Positions 39,601 to 50,738 of a stretch of 64,000 nt of DNA are shown in pieces (within the stretch, counting starts at the first letter, position 1; every line of letters begins with the position of its first letter). Made by a program: the position numbers and the translations under genes. The notes beneath the pieces are model-generated. The model saw only the letters and a list, made by a program, of their open reading frames with translations. It did no database searches and was not told the DNA's origin. Source of the DNA: Panorpa germanica (Eukaryota; Arthropoda; Insecta; Mecoptera; Panorpidae); assembly GCA_963678705.1 (NCBI GenBank), contig OY783216.1:10044001-10108000 (forward strand). Reading direction: 5' to 3'.

Positions 39601-42600
39601 AATACATATAATTACTCTTGAAAGAAAGTAACAATAGTTATTTTTAACTTATTGTATTCGCTTAAATAAAGCGAAGAATTTGAAAGATTTAGCAGTTTTA
39701 TTGTGTTACCATAACATATAATATGCATGGAGTTCTTCTCCAAACTGATAGCTGTTTAAACTTGCATAGCAGGCGACACATAAATCTGATATTATATAAA
39801 TGTAATTAATTATGCTATGTTAATATTATGTGTTATTTTCCAGGTACTTCGCGAAGGGCATGGTTTATGTATACAACATTCCCTAAGGCATCGCGGGATG
39901 ATGCTGGATTTGGGAAAATTATGGGTATGTGTTCTTCTATTTAGATATTCTTTACATGAAAAATCTTTGTAATGTAATCACCATTGTTTCAATCAATTTA
40001 AATCACATTACATTCTTCATAAGTTATACTAATAATTTTTAAAAGAAATACGTGTATGGCTTGTTGCATATTTTCAGGCGTCATATACTTTTAAAATAAT
40101 TTAGTTTACTTAATAAGTACTTTTGTAATAATACTAACTTTTATTTACTTTTTAGGGTCACTTAAAGGAAGGCTATGGTCGATTAATTCAATTATACTGT
40201 AAATTATTAGTAACTAAAATAGATTTTCATACTAGAAATCCTCGATTTCCTGGTTCTTTAATAGTAACACCTGATGAATTGGACAGTATTGGTGGAAATG
40301 ATATAAATATCTAGTAAGTGTTTTATTATGTTTGAAATATTTTTGTATAGTACAAATCACGATAGTTCGGCAGCGACTTATACTTAAAAAAGGTTATAAG
40401 ACCGGTATAAATCTATAATACGATAATGAATTTTGTCTTATTTGTTTCTATATACATTATAGAAAAATAAGTGAGTCAGTGCTTTTTAGTTATATGGGTA
40501 GTTTATACCCCACAACTTGTTTTAAGTATGAGTCGCCGCCGAACTCTCGTAATTTAAACTATATTTATGCGTGTAGAATAAGGTTTATCTATATTGTAAA
40601 TATTTACAGTTTCCAATTATCTGTCGAAATGTTTGACTACATGGATGACATCTTAGCTCTGCAACACGGAAGTAAGTACACTTATAAAGTGTATTGTATT
40701 TATTTATTTAATGCTTTGCCATTCCTTTATCAGACTTCTACTTGTAGACATTCTTTCCTCACATAATTCTATTCTCACTATCTTTCGCTCTCACAAATTC
40801 TCTTCGGTTTTTCTCTGTTTCTCGTGCCTTGCTCCTGCCTTTTATTGCTTCCATAATCTGCTATTCTTTTCTGTACTTTCACTATCACAAAACGTAATTT
40901 TTTATTTCAGTTTTTGGATCTTTGGATGCTTGCAGAGCAAATTCAATGACCAGTTCTGGACAGTGTCGATTGGCGCCGCTTGTACCGTGTATACAGGTAC
41001 TATATTATTTATTACTTTTAATAATATCTTCTTGGTATTAATTTCTTAACAATATCATATGATAGTTCATAAGAAGAATTTATAACGCAAATGAAAATTG
41101 AATTTTGGAGTTTCAGCGTAATAGCACTTCAGTTGCTTCAACCAGCTTTAAATATGTTTCGATTTAAGATGTTATATTTTTGAAAATAATTTCCAAAATA
41201 ATAATACATGTAATTCAAAATTCATCTGTAATATAAACAATACGTAAATGATACGTTTGTGTTTAAAGGAAATACATATATATTCCTTGATATTCTTAGT
41301 ATTCATTTTGTTTAACATAAAACCCAAATAGAAACTAAAAAAAAAAACAAAAGATGTTTTGAAATTATTAACATGAATTTACTTTAAGTTTATTAAAATT
41401 ATATTTATATTTGTTTAGGATTCAAATCAATTGTACGACTTCAGCGTGAAAATTCTATTTAAACTTCATTCAGCATTACCTCCAGATACTTTAAGCGGGC
41501 ATAGGGATCGTTTTCTGAAACAATTTAAGGAACTTAAAGCGTTCTACAATAATACTAAGCAATTGCAATACTTCATTCATTTAATAACTATACCCTCTTT
41601 ACCGGAGGTAAGTCTATTTATATTTATATTATTAGTAATAGATATTATTTATTTAAAATTAACGTGTAAAATTAATTATGTAGTTGTTATTATTTTTGTT
41701 AATAGTATATTTATGTCGATAAAATATGTAGGATAAATGCCTTTGAATATGGTGAATACCATCCAGATTTTCGATGCAAAATAAAGATCGAAGTATTAGC
41801 AATATCCATTTAACAATTATAGAAACATGTTATAGGAGGAAAGGAAACACAGAGGTATAAACAACTTATTCAAATTACATTCTTTGATAGCACAGATAGA
41901 CTCATTATTGTTGAGATAACTATTAACAAATCGTAGACTTTCGCGATTATTATTTTGTGATTACAGAAAATTGAAGATAGTACATCGCCATCTTTTTTTC
42001 TAAAGCAAAAACTTGTACCAAAATGGGCTTGTGTCCTCATTTTTTAGTGGTCGATTTTTTAATTGTTGATTGAAATTGATGTTAATAAATGTGTATTGCT
42101 GTGTCTATTTTATTAAATATCTAAATATTGACGGAGATATAGCAATTAAAAGTTTGAATTGTAGTTTTAGCGCTAGAAATGGTCGGCCATATTTGTATGA
42201 CGTGAAATGCATTTTAGCGTCAGTTATTTGTTGAGTAGGTCAGTGCTGTGGTAATGTTTTGTAGCTGTTGGTAGTCTAAATAATCAAGTCAAGACAAAGA
42301 ATAATAAGTTTTTATTTTATTTAACCCTGCTAAGGCAGACATAATATTTAAATTTTATTATCCCTTGAAATAGCTGTAAATAATATTTGATATATAAATA
42401 CATATAGCAGAGATTTATGATCTGTAAGGTTGGTAACCTTACACAAGGATTGTGATGTCACATGCACTTGGAATGTGTACAACGTTGAATCCCTTTAATA
42501 ATTAAAGAGACAAAATGACTTTTTTAATTGTTAATATCTCTTAACATATAAGGAGTTATTAACAAATAATTGAACATTTGAGGTTCTAGTAACCCACTTT

Positions 42601-45600
42601 ATCAATATATAGTACACTTTTATAGAAATTAAGACATAGGACACAAGCCCATTAAGTGATGGTTTTTTTAAACAGCATAAAAATTGATTATTATAATAAC
42701 TATCAAAAGTAGTATACCACCAAACATTCTATATTCTATACATTCTAATTTATGCATATATTCATTTTTTAGAGACCTCCAAATTTCCTTGTCCAATCGG
42801 AGTTAAGAACCTATGTACCTCCGGTAGTTATACTCCCGGAAGAGGAGCCTCAGGAAGAAATCACGACGACAACGTTAGTTGACACAAGTTATGCATCCGA
42901 TTTGGTTACAACTACTCCAACAAGTAGTAGTAATAGCAGCATTCCAGAACTTCCCGATCTAATAAGAGAGAGAGATGCACTTATTAGTCATCTTCAAGGA
43001 GAGGTCTCAAGACTGCAGTAAGTAAAAGTAATAATTTATAACAGAGAATACTTGTATATTACTTATTGATGTATACATTTATTTATTAGAGCAACGATAC
43101 AGAAACTTCTTTTTGACCATCAGACTGAAAAAGAGAAATTGCAAGAAGAAATATTAAATTTACAAACACAAGTTGCGATAAAGGAATCGGAATTGGTATC
43201 TGAGCAGGAAGCTAAGAGAGAATTAGAAGATAAAATGATTATTGCAACTGCATCTGCTCCGCAAATGGAACGTTAGTATTTTGATGTTGTTATTATCTGT
43301 AAGGTAGATAATTTTGTAACTGTTTAAATGTCGTCTGTTAACTATTCACGTGGTGAGAATTGTGGGTTCCTTCTTTGTAAAACGGTAATTTTTATTATTG
43401 AAAACTTATTATTTTAACACTAACTGTAACGAATACACCATTGTATCTAAATCTAATGTTGTTTATTATATTATAAATTAAAATATTTTTTCTGGGCTTT
43501 TATTTAGTTATCTTATCTGTATTTTCTCAATTGTGCAATTCTATTTACTTTAAGTTAATCTCTTATCTTTGTAATCTATATGAGCACGTATTAAAATTGC
43601 AGATAAATTGTATCAAGCAGAAGAACGGGCTAAAATTACTGAAGAAAAGTTCCAAAAATTAAAGACACTATATACAGAAACAAGGGATCAGCATGTTCAA
43701 CTATTAAGACAGGTAAAATAGATTCTAACTATATAGAATTCGAATATTGTGATAACGCATCCCGTTTATTATAAATCGTTGTATAATTATTTCAGAAAGC
43801 GGAAGTTGATAAACAGTTAGTAGCTGTAACTAAAGCGAAAGCAGAAATTGAACAAGTGAGAGATAGTATTCAAGCCAGACTGAACCATTTGATCGATCAA
43901 CAGAGCTCTAAAGAATTATTACAAGAATCGCAACAAGAAATTATTGGTAAATTAACTTGTTTATTGTTATAACTTTTTCTATATTTGTTTGTTAACAATT
44001 TATATATATTTCAGAACTTAGACATCAAATTTCCAATTTACAAACTCAAAATAGTGAATTAGAAGAATCTTATAATAAACTAATAGTAGCAAAAGAGGAC
44101 ATAGAAACTGATTTAAAACAACAAAATGACAAGATTCAAAGAGAAGCTACACAAATTAAACTTGAACTTGAGACTAAAGTTGCGGAATTGGCTCTCGAAA
44201 AAAATAAAATACAGGAAAAATCACAGCAGTCCTCAAGTGAAAAGGAAACTGAAATAAGCGGTACTATTCTTATTGACTCCACTCTATATTATATTCCTCC
44301 ACTTTTTATGTTTTATAATATTTTTATTTTTCAGAATTAAAAACCACCTACGATAATTTGTACGAGCAGTTTAGAGAATTTCAACAATTAACAGAACAAA
44401 GAAATGTAGAACAACAAAATGAAATAAGTGATTTGCAGTTAAAATGTGAAAATGTTGAAAGCGAAAAAGTGGTTTGTTATTTTAAATATTGCAGTACATT
44501 TTTTATTTTTAAGTGATAGTATAATAACTGGACAATAATTCTATAGGCTTTGCTGGCTAAAGTCGACTGGCTCCAAAGCGAAAAGGGGATCATCGAAGGG
44601 GAGCTAATTGATATTGTTTCACAGCGTGAAGAACTTGATTTTCGGTTAAAAGAAAGTATGGAAATTTGTGAACAAATAAAGCAAACAGTGCAAGAAGGTA
44701 ATAATTAGCTCTGCCATTTTCTCTAAAATTCGTCGCACCGTTCTGGTTAAAACTTAAAATTAAATATTATTAAATTAATTAATATTAGATCGTTGTGTTC
44801 AAGTTTTATTTCCTATATCGTTATTTTTACACAGTTTTAGAAATATTAAAAAAATTCAATTAAAAAAACTATAAACTTACATGTAATAAAGATGCGAAAC
44901 GCGATTGTATAAAATTGATTACACAGTATAAAATTGAATAGTACTAATACCTTCAAAGTATATATTCGATTTGATAAAATCAGAAACTTGTATTGTAATA
45001 TTTCATGCAACATTACATATATGTTTTTACAACTGGATTGTATAGCTGAAATCAGTCAAGATTATTTTAGAACATAGTTTTAAATCGGTATTCCAATAAT
45101 AGTATAGATTAATGTTATTTGCTTTTACTATTTCCAAGATTTGTAATTATTTTTGTCGGTGTAATCGCTTAGGTCAGGCTTTTGTAACTGAATTATTTGT
45201 GCTATCAATCAATATAAATCTTGAAACGATTATGTAAAAAATTCTTTTTTTCAGAACAACAAGTGCATATGGAAGAACTAACTAACATGTTTGATAGTCT
45301 AGTATCAGGATCTGCTGAAGTTTTAAATAATGCCCTACAAGAAATAGAAAATCCAGCACTTTCCGCTGTTGTTTGCACAGCAGATTACTTTAAATCAATT
45401 AGTGAAAGTACTATTCACACAATTGAAAATATGATAATTGAGTATAATAAATTTAAGGTATTCATTTTATCAAATCCCAATAATAACCATGCAAGAGTGT
45501 GTGTTAAAGTGGTGTTGTTTAATATATTTTTAGATTGATCAAAAGTGTATTGTTTCTTGCTCAAAAGAAATAGTTTTGTGCTGCCATTTACTGGGTAATA

Positions 45601-46899
45601 TTTTAATAAATGGAAAGACTACTTGCAATACTTCACCTGACATTGAATTTGGAGAACGTAATTATTTTATAAACGTTTACTATTATTTATAATAATTATA
45701 GAAATTAATAAATATATTTGACTTAGGTCTGGTTGAAGAAATTAAACAATTTGGACAGACCAGTATCACCATGTTGGAATCGTTAAATCAGTCAGATAAT
45801 GATAACACAGAAGCACTTTCAAAAACAGTTATTGAAAAACTTCGATATATCAATGGCTTAGTGGAAACTATGGGATCTCCTGGACAAAGTTCTGAAGTTC
45901 TTGGTGATATGGTGGAAGATGAATTAGCATGCATGGATAAAGCTATTGAAGAAGCTGCTCAGAAAATTGAGGTACAAAAATTTTACCGTTTTAAATGTTT
46001 GCTTATAAATAATAGTTTGACCATAGAATTTTGTTTCTTGTAGGAAATGTTATCAAACTCACGCGCGGCTGATTCTGGCATAAAACTAGAAGTAAATGGA
46101 AAAATACTTGATGCATGTACAAATCTAATGGCTGCAATCAGATTACTAGTCCAAAAGGCACGAACACTTCAAGCAGAAATAGTAGCTACGGGAAAGGTAA
46201 TGATTTGACAAAGATAAGAACTAGTGATTCATTCGTGTTATTAAATGGTCTTCTTTTAGGGAACTGCATCACCGAAAGAATTTTACAAAAGAAATCACCA
46301 ATGGACACAGGGTTTGATATCTGCTGCGAAATCTGTAGCTCTAGGCGCTAATCTTTTGGTGTAAGTATTAAAAGCGAATGAGTAATATTTTTAACATGAC
46401 ATATTCGTGTACTACATATATTTATTGTAGTACATCTGCGGATAAAGTTGTAACTGGCCAAGGAAAACTAGAACACCTGATGGTGGCCTCACAAGAAATT
46501 GCAGCTTCTACAGCACAACTTGTAGTTGCAAGTCGTGTAAAAGCACAGCGCAGCAGTAATAATTTATCGGCTTTGGGACAAGCTTCGAAGGGAGTGACTC
46601 AAGCCACAGGTGCGGTTTTGGCTACTGCTAAAGCCTGTGCGCAGATGGTTGAGGAATCAGGTAATTTTTTATGATTCCACAATTATCAGATTATTTAATT
46701 GAATTTCTTATTACCATTTCATCTTCTATTTGCAGAGGATCTTGATGTTAGTAACTTGACGCTTCATCAAGCAAAACGTTTGGAAATGGATTCACAAGTG
46801 CGTGTCATTGAACTGGAGCATTTGTTACAAGTGGAACGGCAAAGATTATCTTCTTTAAGACGAAAACACTATCAATTAGCGGGCGACGGGGAGGGGTAG
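27660..46899 (+). CDS. Hip1: Huntingtin-interacting protein 1 / HIP1R homologue
   Basis: Endocytic adaptor joining PIP2 membranes, clathrin and F-actin. Exons: 27660-27743, 39168-39350, 39844-39924, 40156-40313, 40610-40671, 40911-40996, 41419-41607, 42773-43017, 43090-43271, 43603-43712, 43796-43946, 44015-44260, 44335-44471, 44547-44697, 45255-45457, 45534-45657, 45727-45971, 46044-46196, 46260-46360, 46431-46660, 46736-46899. They total 3285 nt, or 1094 aa (human HIP1R 1068). The first exon supplies LEIERENFEKCQ. An ANTH domain follows to about residue 280 (VRATIIGTFHSQGG, WKFCHVLHKVLREGH, MTSSGQCRLAPLVPCIQDSN). Then come an acidic linker (VILPEEEPQEE), a long coiled coil (~330-770) and the actin-binding I/LWEQ (THATCH) module (MAAIRLLVQKARTLQAEIV, FYKRNHQWTQGLISAAKSVA, SQEIAASTAQLVVASRVKA), ending with LRRKHYQLAGDGEG. 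Intron 1 is 11.4 kb; the others are mostly 70-1200 bp. Confidence 0.95.
29651..30125. mobile_element. MITE family C, copy 1 (Hip1 intron 1)
   Basis: About 475 bp with terminal inverted repeats of roughly 130 bp. The left arm has GACTGGTTGCAAAGCTTAGC and AACGAACGTGTATACGAGTG; the right arm has the complement (CACTCGTAAACACGTTCGTT, then GCTAAGGTTTGCAACCAGTC). The internal part includes ATACTTTTCAATAGTATTCG. It has no coding capacity; the apparent ORFs here are read from the inverted arms. Confidence 0.8.
31105..31206 (+). CDS. Possible small ORF, 33 codons, in Hip1 intron 1
   Basis: Reads MLAFGYGLPITWNGDIPNLK, then PLTGRPQNTYGYY and a stop. The Gly/Pro/Trp-rich, non-repetitive composition stands out sharply from the AT-biased translations around it. 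A donor-like GTATTA lies in the last codons, so it might be part of an exon. No signal peptide, no poly(A) site close by, family not recognised. It could equally be a fragment of a lost gene. Confidence 0.2.
   Translation: MLAFGYGLPITWNGDIPNLKPLTGRPQNTYGYY
34070..34102 (+). promoter_or_regulatory. Hip1: Candidate alternative first coding exon of Hip1 (weak)
   Basis: ATG plus ten codons (MNMERGAFILN) ending exactly at a consensus GTAAGT donor, phase 0, matching the phase of Hip1 exon 2. No promoter evidence; it may be chance. A similar 11-codon, phase-0 ATG-to-GTAAGT unit occurs at 35179-35211. Confidence 0.2.
34285..34767 (+). mobile_element. MITE family A, 5'-truncated copy 3 (Hip1 intron 1)
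   Basis: Begins at AGTGGTCGATTTTTCAATTG, lacking the left terminal repeat and the first ~35 bases plus a short internal segment. It then follows the family through GACGGAGATATAGCAATTAA to the right terminus GAACACAAGCCCATT. Confidence 0.75.
36028..36517. mobile_element. MITE family C, copy 2 (Hip1 intron 1)
   Basis: About 490 bp, same orientation and structure as copy 1 at 29651. Left terminus near AAGGGCGTACGCAAATGGGG, right terminus near GCGGAGGTCCTT. The outer ~25 bp of the two arms are diverged from each other, whereas the inner ~105 bp pair well. The shared centre CTCTATAGAATTTTTA and CTGTTGATG(A/G)TG confirms a family. Confidence 0.8.
38052..38084 (+). promoter_or_regulatory. Hip1: Probable alternative first coding exon of Hip1
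   Basis: ATG plus ten codons (MSLTDKQYYQL) ends at a perfect GTAAGT donor in phase 0, so splicing to exon 2 at 39168 gives an in-frame protein with a different N terminus that lacks LEIERENFEKCQ. It lies only 1.1 kb before exon 2, as expected of an internal promoter after a very long first intron. The CTTCTAG just upstream could also act as an acceptor. Confidence 0.45.
38171..38387. mobile_element. MITE family B, copy 1 (Hip1 intron 1)
   Basis: About 217 bp with ~39-bp terminal inverted repeats: left TATAGTCCAAATCACGATAG, right CTCTCGTAATTTGAACTATA. TA at both ends fits a TA target duplication, as in Tc1/mariner derivatives. Apparent ORFs within are terminal-repeat translations. Confidence 0.85.
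40346..40563. mobile_element. MITE family B, copy 2 (Hip1 intron 4)
   Basis: 218 bp, same orientation as the copy at 38171 and highly similar to it. Left end TATAGTACAAATCACGATAG, right end TCGTAATTTAAACTATA. It sits only ~33 bp after the exon 4 donor. Confidence 0.85.
42022..42653 (+). mobile_element. MITE family A, full-length copy 4 (Hip1 intron 7)
   Basis: Best reference copy, 632 bp. It is bounded by AATGGGCTTGTGTCCT and its exact inverse AGGACACAAGCCCATT. The body has TTGACGGAGATATAGCAATT, TTTTTATTTTATTTAACCCTG and a short palindrome AAGGTTGGTAACCTT. No ORF, and no clear target duplication at this copy. Confidence 0.85.
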
Positions 46900-47530
46900 G
46901 CAGACTCATTATATTCTTAAGGTATCATTTAAAACAGGCCAATTTTAAATGTGTAAATTGTATTTTTAAAAATGAATACAAATAAAATAAAATTAATGTT
47001 ATATCATTTATTTTAAAATATATATTTATAATTTTAATAAAAGTCCTTATCATGTTAATAATTTACTTCTAATTTTAATATATTAATAGGTTTTATTCTC
47101 ATATTTAATAACACAATTAGTTACAATTAGCACTAATTGTTATTTATTCTAAAATATACCAATTCTTTCTTGATTGCCAACATTTTGAATGCAGTGAATG
47201 ATATTTTTTAATTTGTTATAATCGATACCTTCTTATGAATGTAATTTTAATAGTAAATTAATGATAAATTCTTCATAAATCATTTATTTGTACTATTTTA
47301 TAAAACTTTTCATTGTAATTTTGAAGATGCTCTATATACACTACACACATTCTACCATTTCATATTAGTATTTATAGTATTTATCATTGAATAAAAAATA
47401 TTTAGAAATAATATGTCAAAATTTCATTTATGCTGACTAGAATTAATGCTAAATTGTTTTAATTTTCAGTAGTATCACATCAGCATTATGTTTTACATTG
47501 TCAGTCGAAGATTGTCAATTATTATTTGTT
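46900..47530. other. Convergent 3' region between Hip1 and the GPCR
   Basis: AT-rich DNA with AATAAA at 46980 and several further candidates; nothing else seen. The two genes converge here. Confidence 0.5.
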
Positions 47531-49579
47531 CTACGAAAGTGGAATAAGCTCACTTTGTTTAACAGGCGCTGATGAACAGCAACTAAATTTATTCGCAAGT
47601 TCTTTCCAAATAATGCGTCTATCATTTCTTTGTAATACAAATATACCAAATATTATTAGCCCTTGTAAAGCGTTAAATATGTCAAAGACAGACCATACTA
47701 ATAGGGCTCCTCCAATTCTCCAAGATATTACTTCCACGATCCAATTAATTGTCATAATAACTGATAAGATTATGCAAGCTACAAAACTGTAAAAGAAATG
47801 AAACAATTAATAAAAACGACGGAAAAATATGTTCTATACGGACCATAGTGTGAGGAGAATTGTATATGATGCTGCTGAAAATCTTTTACAATTGTTATTG
47901 TTTAATACTTACATCGATTTAGCAATATCGAATCTAGCTAGTGCTCCTGGAGTAGCTGCAAGCTCATCATTTTTATATTTTCTTATTTCAATCCATGCCA
48001 ATGTTAGAAAAACAATATTTAATAAAATTAATAAACCAATTGGAAAGTAAAAGTATGGAAAAGCCATATGTTCACCTGTAAATATATTCGATTTAATTGC
48101 TAACCAAATAAATAGAAGACTATTGAAGATGTTTCACTCACTTTGAAATTGACATGCTAGTAGGCCTGTATTTGGTTTAATATAACTAGAGGGCATAATA
48201 GGTAAAAAGTCGAAGAAAAGTGTAAATAGAATTAGCACTGTTGGACATCCCCAAGCGATGGCACAGTACATCACAAATCTTCCAAAGTCTTGTCTTCTCG
48301 TGCATTGGTAAAAAATATAATCTCTGTAATTTTTAGATTTAAATTTATAGCATGTAGTCTGTGGCACGATTGACAGAAATAAGAATTGAAGAGAACCGGG
48401 CATAGTACTAGTTTCTTAAGTAATATAATATTTACTTGTTAAATTTATTCTTACCTAGTTGTAATATAGGATTCATAACACATGACACTTAACCAAAAGA
48501 AGCAAGCAACGAAAGAAACGTGTATTATAAATGCTGAAATGAAAAATGTATTAGTAGTAGCGTCATATCAGGCGCTAATATAATTTGCAGTTAATTTTTG
48601 CTTCTTATACATTTGAATTACTGTTAATTACCAACTCCGATGCAAGCAGACTTTGATAACGTCTGATTAGCTAACTGCACACTTGCTAGGAATATGAAAG
48701 CTGTACACAGACAAATTACATGACAGCAAAGAGCTTCACCGTGAGCATTTCGTAGTTTCTTCACTGCTGCGTAGACAAACAGGGTGGCCAGGAGGAAGGG
48801 TATGGAAACCAGCATAGCTACAGCAATTAAAGTAATTAGAATATTTTATAGAATAATACCTGACATTTCTGTACTTACCAACTGCGTACAACGTGACTGT
48901 CAGTTTGTTGCCAGCTTCAATGAGATCCAAATTAATGCAAATAAAGGGCAGTAGTGTCGAGATGCTTTTATTGTTATTGTCTTTTGTGACAAGTGATTCA
49001 AGACAAAATGGATCGTTATATCGCAACCACGTGCCATCGCTGGTGTTTTTCACATCCAGAGTGCCGTCAAACATTGGGAAGAATTTTTCCTCTAAGGGGT
49101 CTAGTGTATATCTGTAAAACAATAAAATCTATTGAAAAATTTGCAGCTTCATAAATCTTTGGGTTCGGTCTTTGAACCAGCACTATAATATCGCTAAATA
49201 GAAAATAAATCGAATCGACGTTTTTTTGTTACCATATTTACTTTTGCTTGCTGCAAGGATTTTGCTCCGGTATTGGAATATCTTTGTGGATGGCAAGGAT
49301 TGTAAGTCCGCATCTGATGTGAATAGTTGGTTTAAATGTACTGTTCGAATCAACGCACTCATATTTGCCGTCCTGCTCTATGTAGCTGCGTCCAGCAGGG
49401 CAGCATTTGGAGATCTTCGCAGCTGAAAGACTACCACCAGTCAGAACTACGTCGTATGCAATATCAACACCTGCCTGAATTAGAAAATAATACATGTAGA
49501 GATATTTAGCGCACTTGACAAGAGAGAAAAAATATAATGTCTTTAAAACTCTGATGTTCACCGCCTGATCAGCATGCAA
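47531..49579 (-). CDS. Methuselah-like class B G-protein-coupled receptor
   Basis: Seven exons: 49579(?)-49242, 49111-48879, 48817-48632, 48533-48455, 48323-48142, 48075-47913, 47786-47531. If ATG 49579 is used, 1437 nt gives 478 aa. The extracellular part has the Methuselah-type cysteine pattern starting KISKCCPAGRSYIEQDGKYEC. Seven helices follow: LVSIPFLLATLFVYAAV, CLCTAFIFLASVQLA, HVSFVACFFWLSVMCYESY, CAIAWGCPTVLILFTLFF, YFPIGLLILLNIVFLTLAW, CIILSVIMTINWIVEVISW and VWSVFDIFNALQGLIIFGIF, then a Cys-rich tail. The start is uncertain: a polypyrimidine acceptor (CTAATTCAG) directly precedes GCAGGTGTTGATATT near 49473, so a separate signal-peptide exon may lie further right and MHADQAV may not be the true start. 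The ligand is unknown; mth-family roles in stress and lifespan in Drosophila are only context. Confidence 0.85.
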
Positions 49580-49834
49580 CTAATCTTACACAAATAAATG
49601 TAACTAGTACTGCCATCTATGAACCAATTGATTAACTTTATTTGTTAGATCTACTGATAAATAGATAGCGCGTTTTGGGTTTAAATTATTGCTTCTATAA
49701 AATTAATTAATAATTTTCTTCAACAAACTAATAGAGTTTTTATATGATAAGTAAATAATTAGGTCGTTGACAAAGTAGAATAACAAAAGTTAACAAAAGA
49801 ATGTCTATGGCAACAAATAATTAAAACTCTCTGT
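49580..49834. other. Upstream flank of the GPCR, no gene seen
   Basis: AT-rich sequence with GCCATCTATG at 49613. It may hold the GPCR promoter or an unseen signal-peptide exon. It runs into the satellite's left boundary repeat. Confidence 0.4.
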
Positions 49835-50003
49835 TCCTTCTTTCATGTCGAGAAATAAAGAAAATCTGATTTTTGCAGCCTCAGTGCGCCTGATAAGATG
49901 CACCTACAGTAACACTTCAATTTAAAAATTAAAAGGTTTAAAAGGGTAATTGCCTTAAAAAGTATATATTATATAAATAAAAAAAGTTAAATTATAATTT
50001 TTA
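49835..50003 (+). repeat. Left boundary direct repeat of the satellite
   Basis: About 165 bp containing TTTTTGCAGCCTCAGTGCGCC, GGTTTAAAAGGGTAATTGCC and AAAAAGTATATATTATATAA. The same sequence in the same orientation flanks the right end of the array at 61964-62128. It opens with a diverged satellite half-unit (CTTCTTTCATGTCGAGAAA). Confidence 0.8.
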
Positions 50004-50738
50004 ACAAGAGTATAACCTTCTTACATCTCGAGGAATGAAAAAATCTAATTTTTGCTAAAGTTAAAAATTCAACTTTTTTATCAATTTTAACCTTCTTACA
50101 ACACGAGGAATTAAAAAAATCTAATTTTTGCTAAAGTTAAAAATTCAACTTTTTTATCAATTTTAACAAGAGTATAACCTTCTTACATCTCGAAAAAAAC
50201 AGAAAATCTAATTTTAGCTAAAATCAAAAATTCAACTTTTTTATCAATTTTAACAAGAGTATAACCTTCTTACATCACGAGGAATTAAAAAAATACTGTT
50301 TTTGATGAAGTTAAAAATTCAACTTTTTTATCAATTTTAACAAGAGTATATAACCTTCTTACATCTCGAGGAATTAAAAAAATACTGTTTTTGATAAAGT
50401 TAAAAATTCAAGTTTTTTATCAATTTTAAGAAGAGTATAACCTTCTTACATCTCGAAAAAAACAGAAAATCTAATTTTAGCTAAAATCAAAAATTCAACT
50501 TTTTTATCAATTTTAACAAGAGTATAACCTTCTTACATCTCGAGGAATTATTTTTTTTTTTTTTTATTTATTTAGGCTTTGGCTTATTCAGCCTTCTTGC
50601 CATTGCTTTTATTTGTAAAATTATATAAAAATTTACATATAAATTATAATTGTTCTAATAAATACAAAACAAATTGATTCTTTTTAAAAAATTAAACTTA
50701 AAATTAAATACATACTAAATAAAATATTTTAACTTAAA

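Noticed and set aside
40479..40766. 95-codon ORF sharing MLFSY(M/I)GSLY with one at 63632-63817
   Set aside because: The shared part is the MITE family B sequence; no coding role.
11600..49625. Recurrent AGATGGC/GCCATCT words (about 11612, 14732, 16905, 19014, 19122, 49613) as a promoter code
   Set aside because: They resemble the Pho/YY1 core and some lie near gene starts, but the number is small and I cannot test enrichment.
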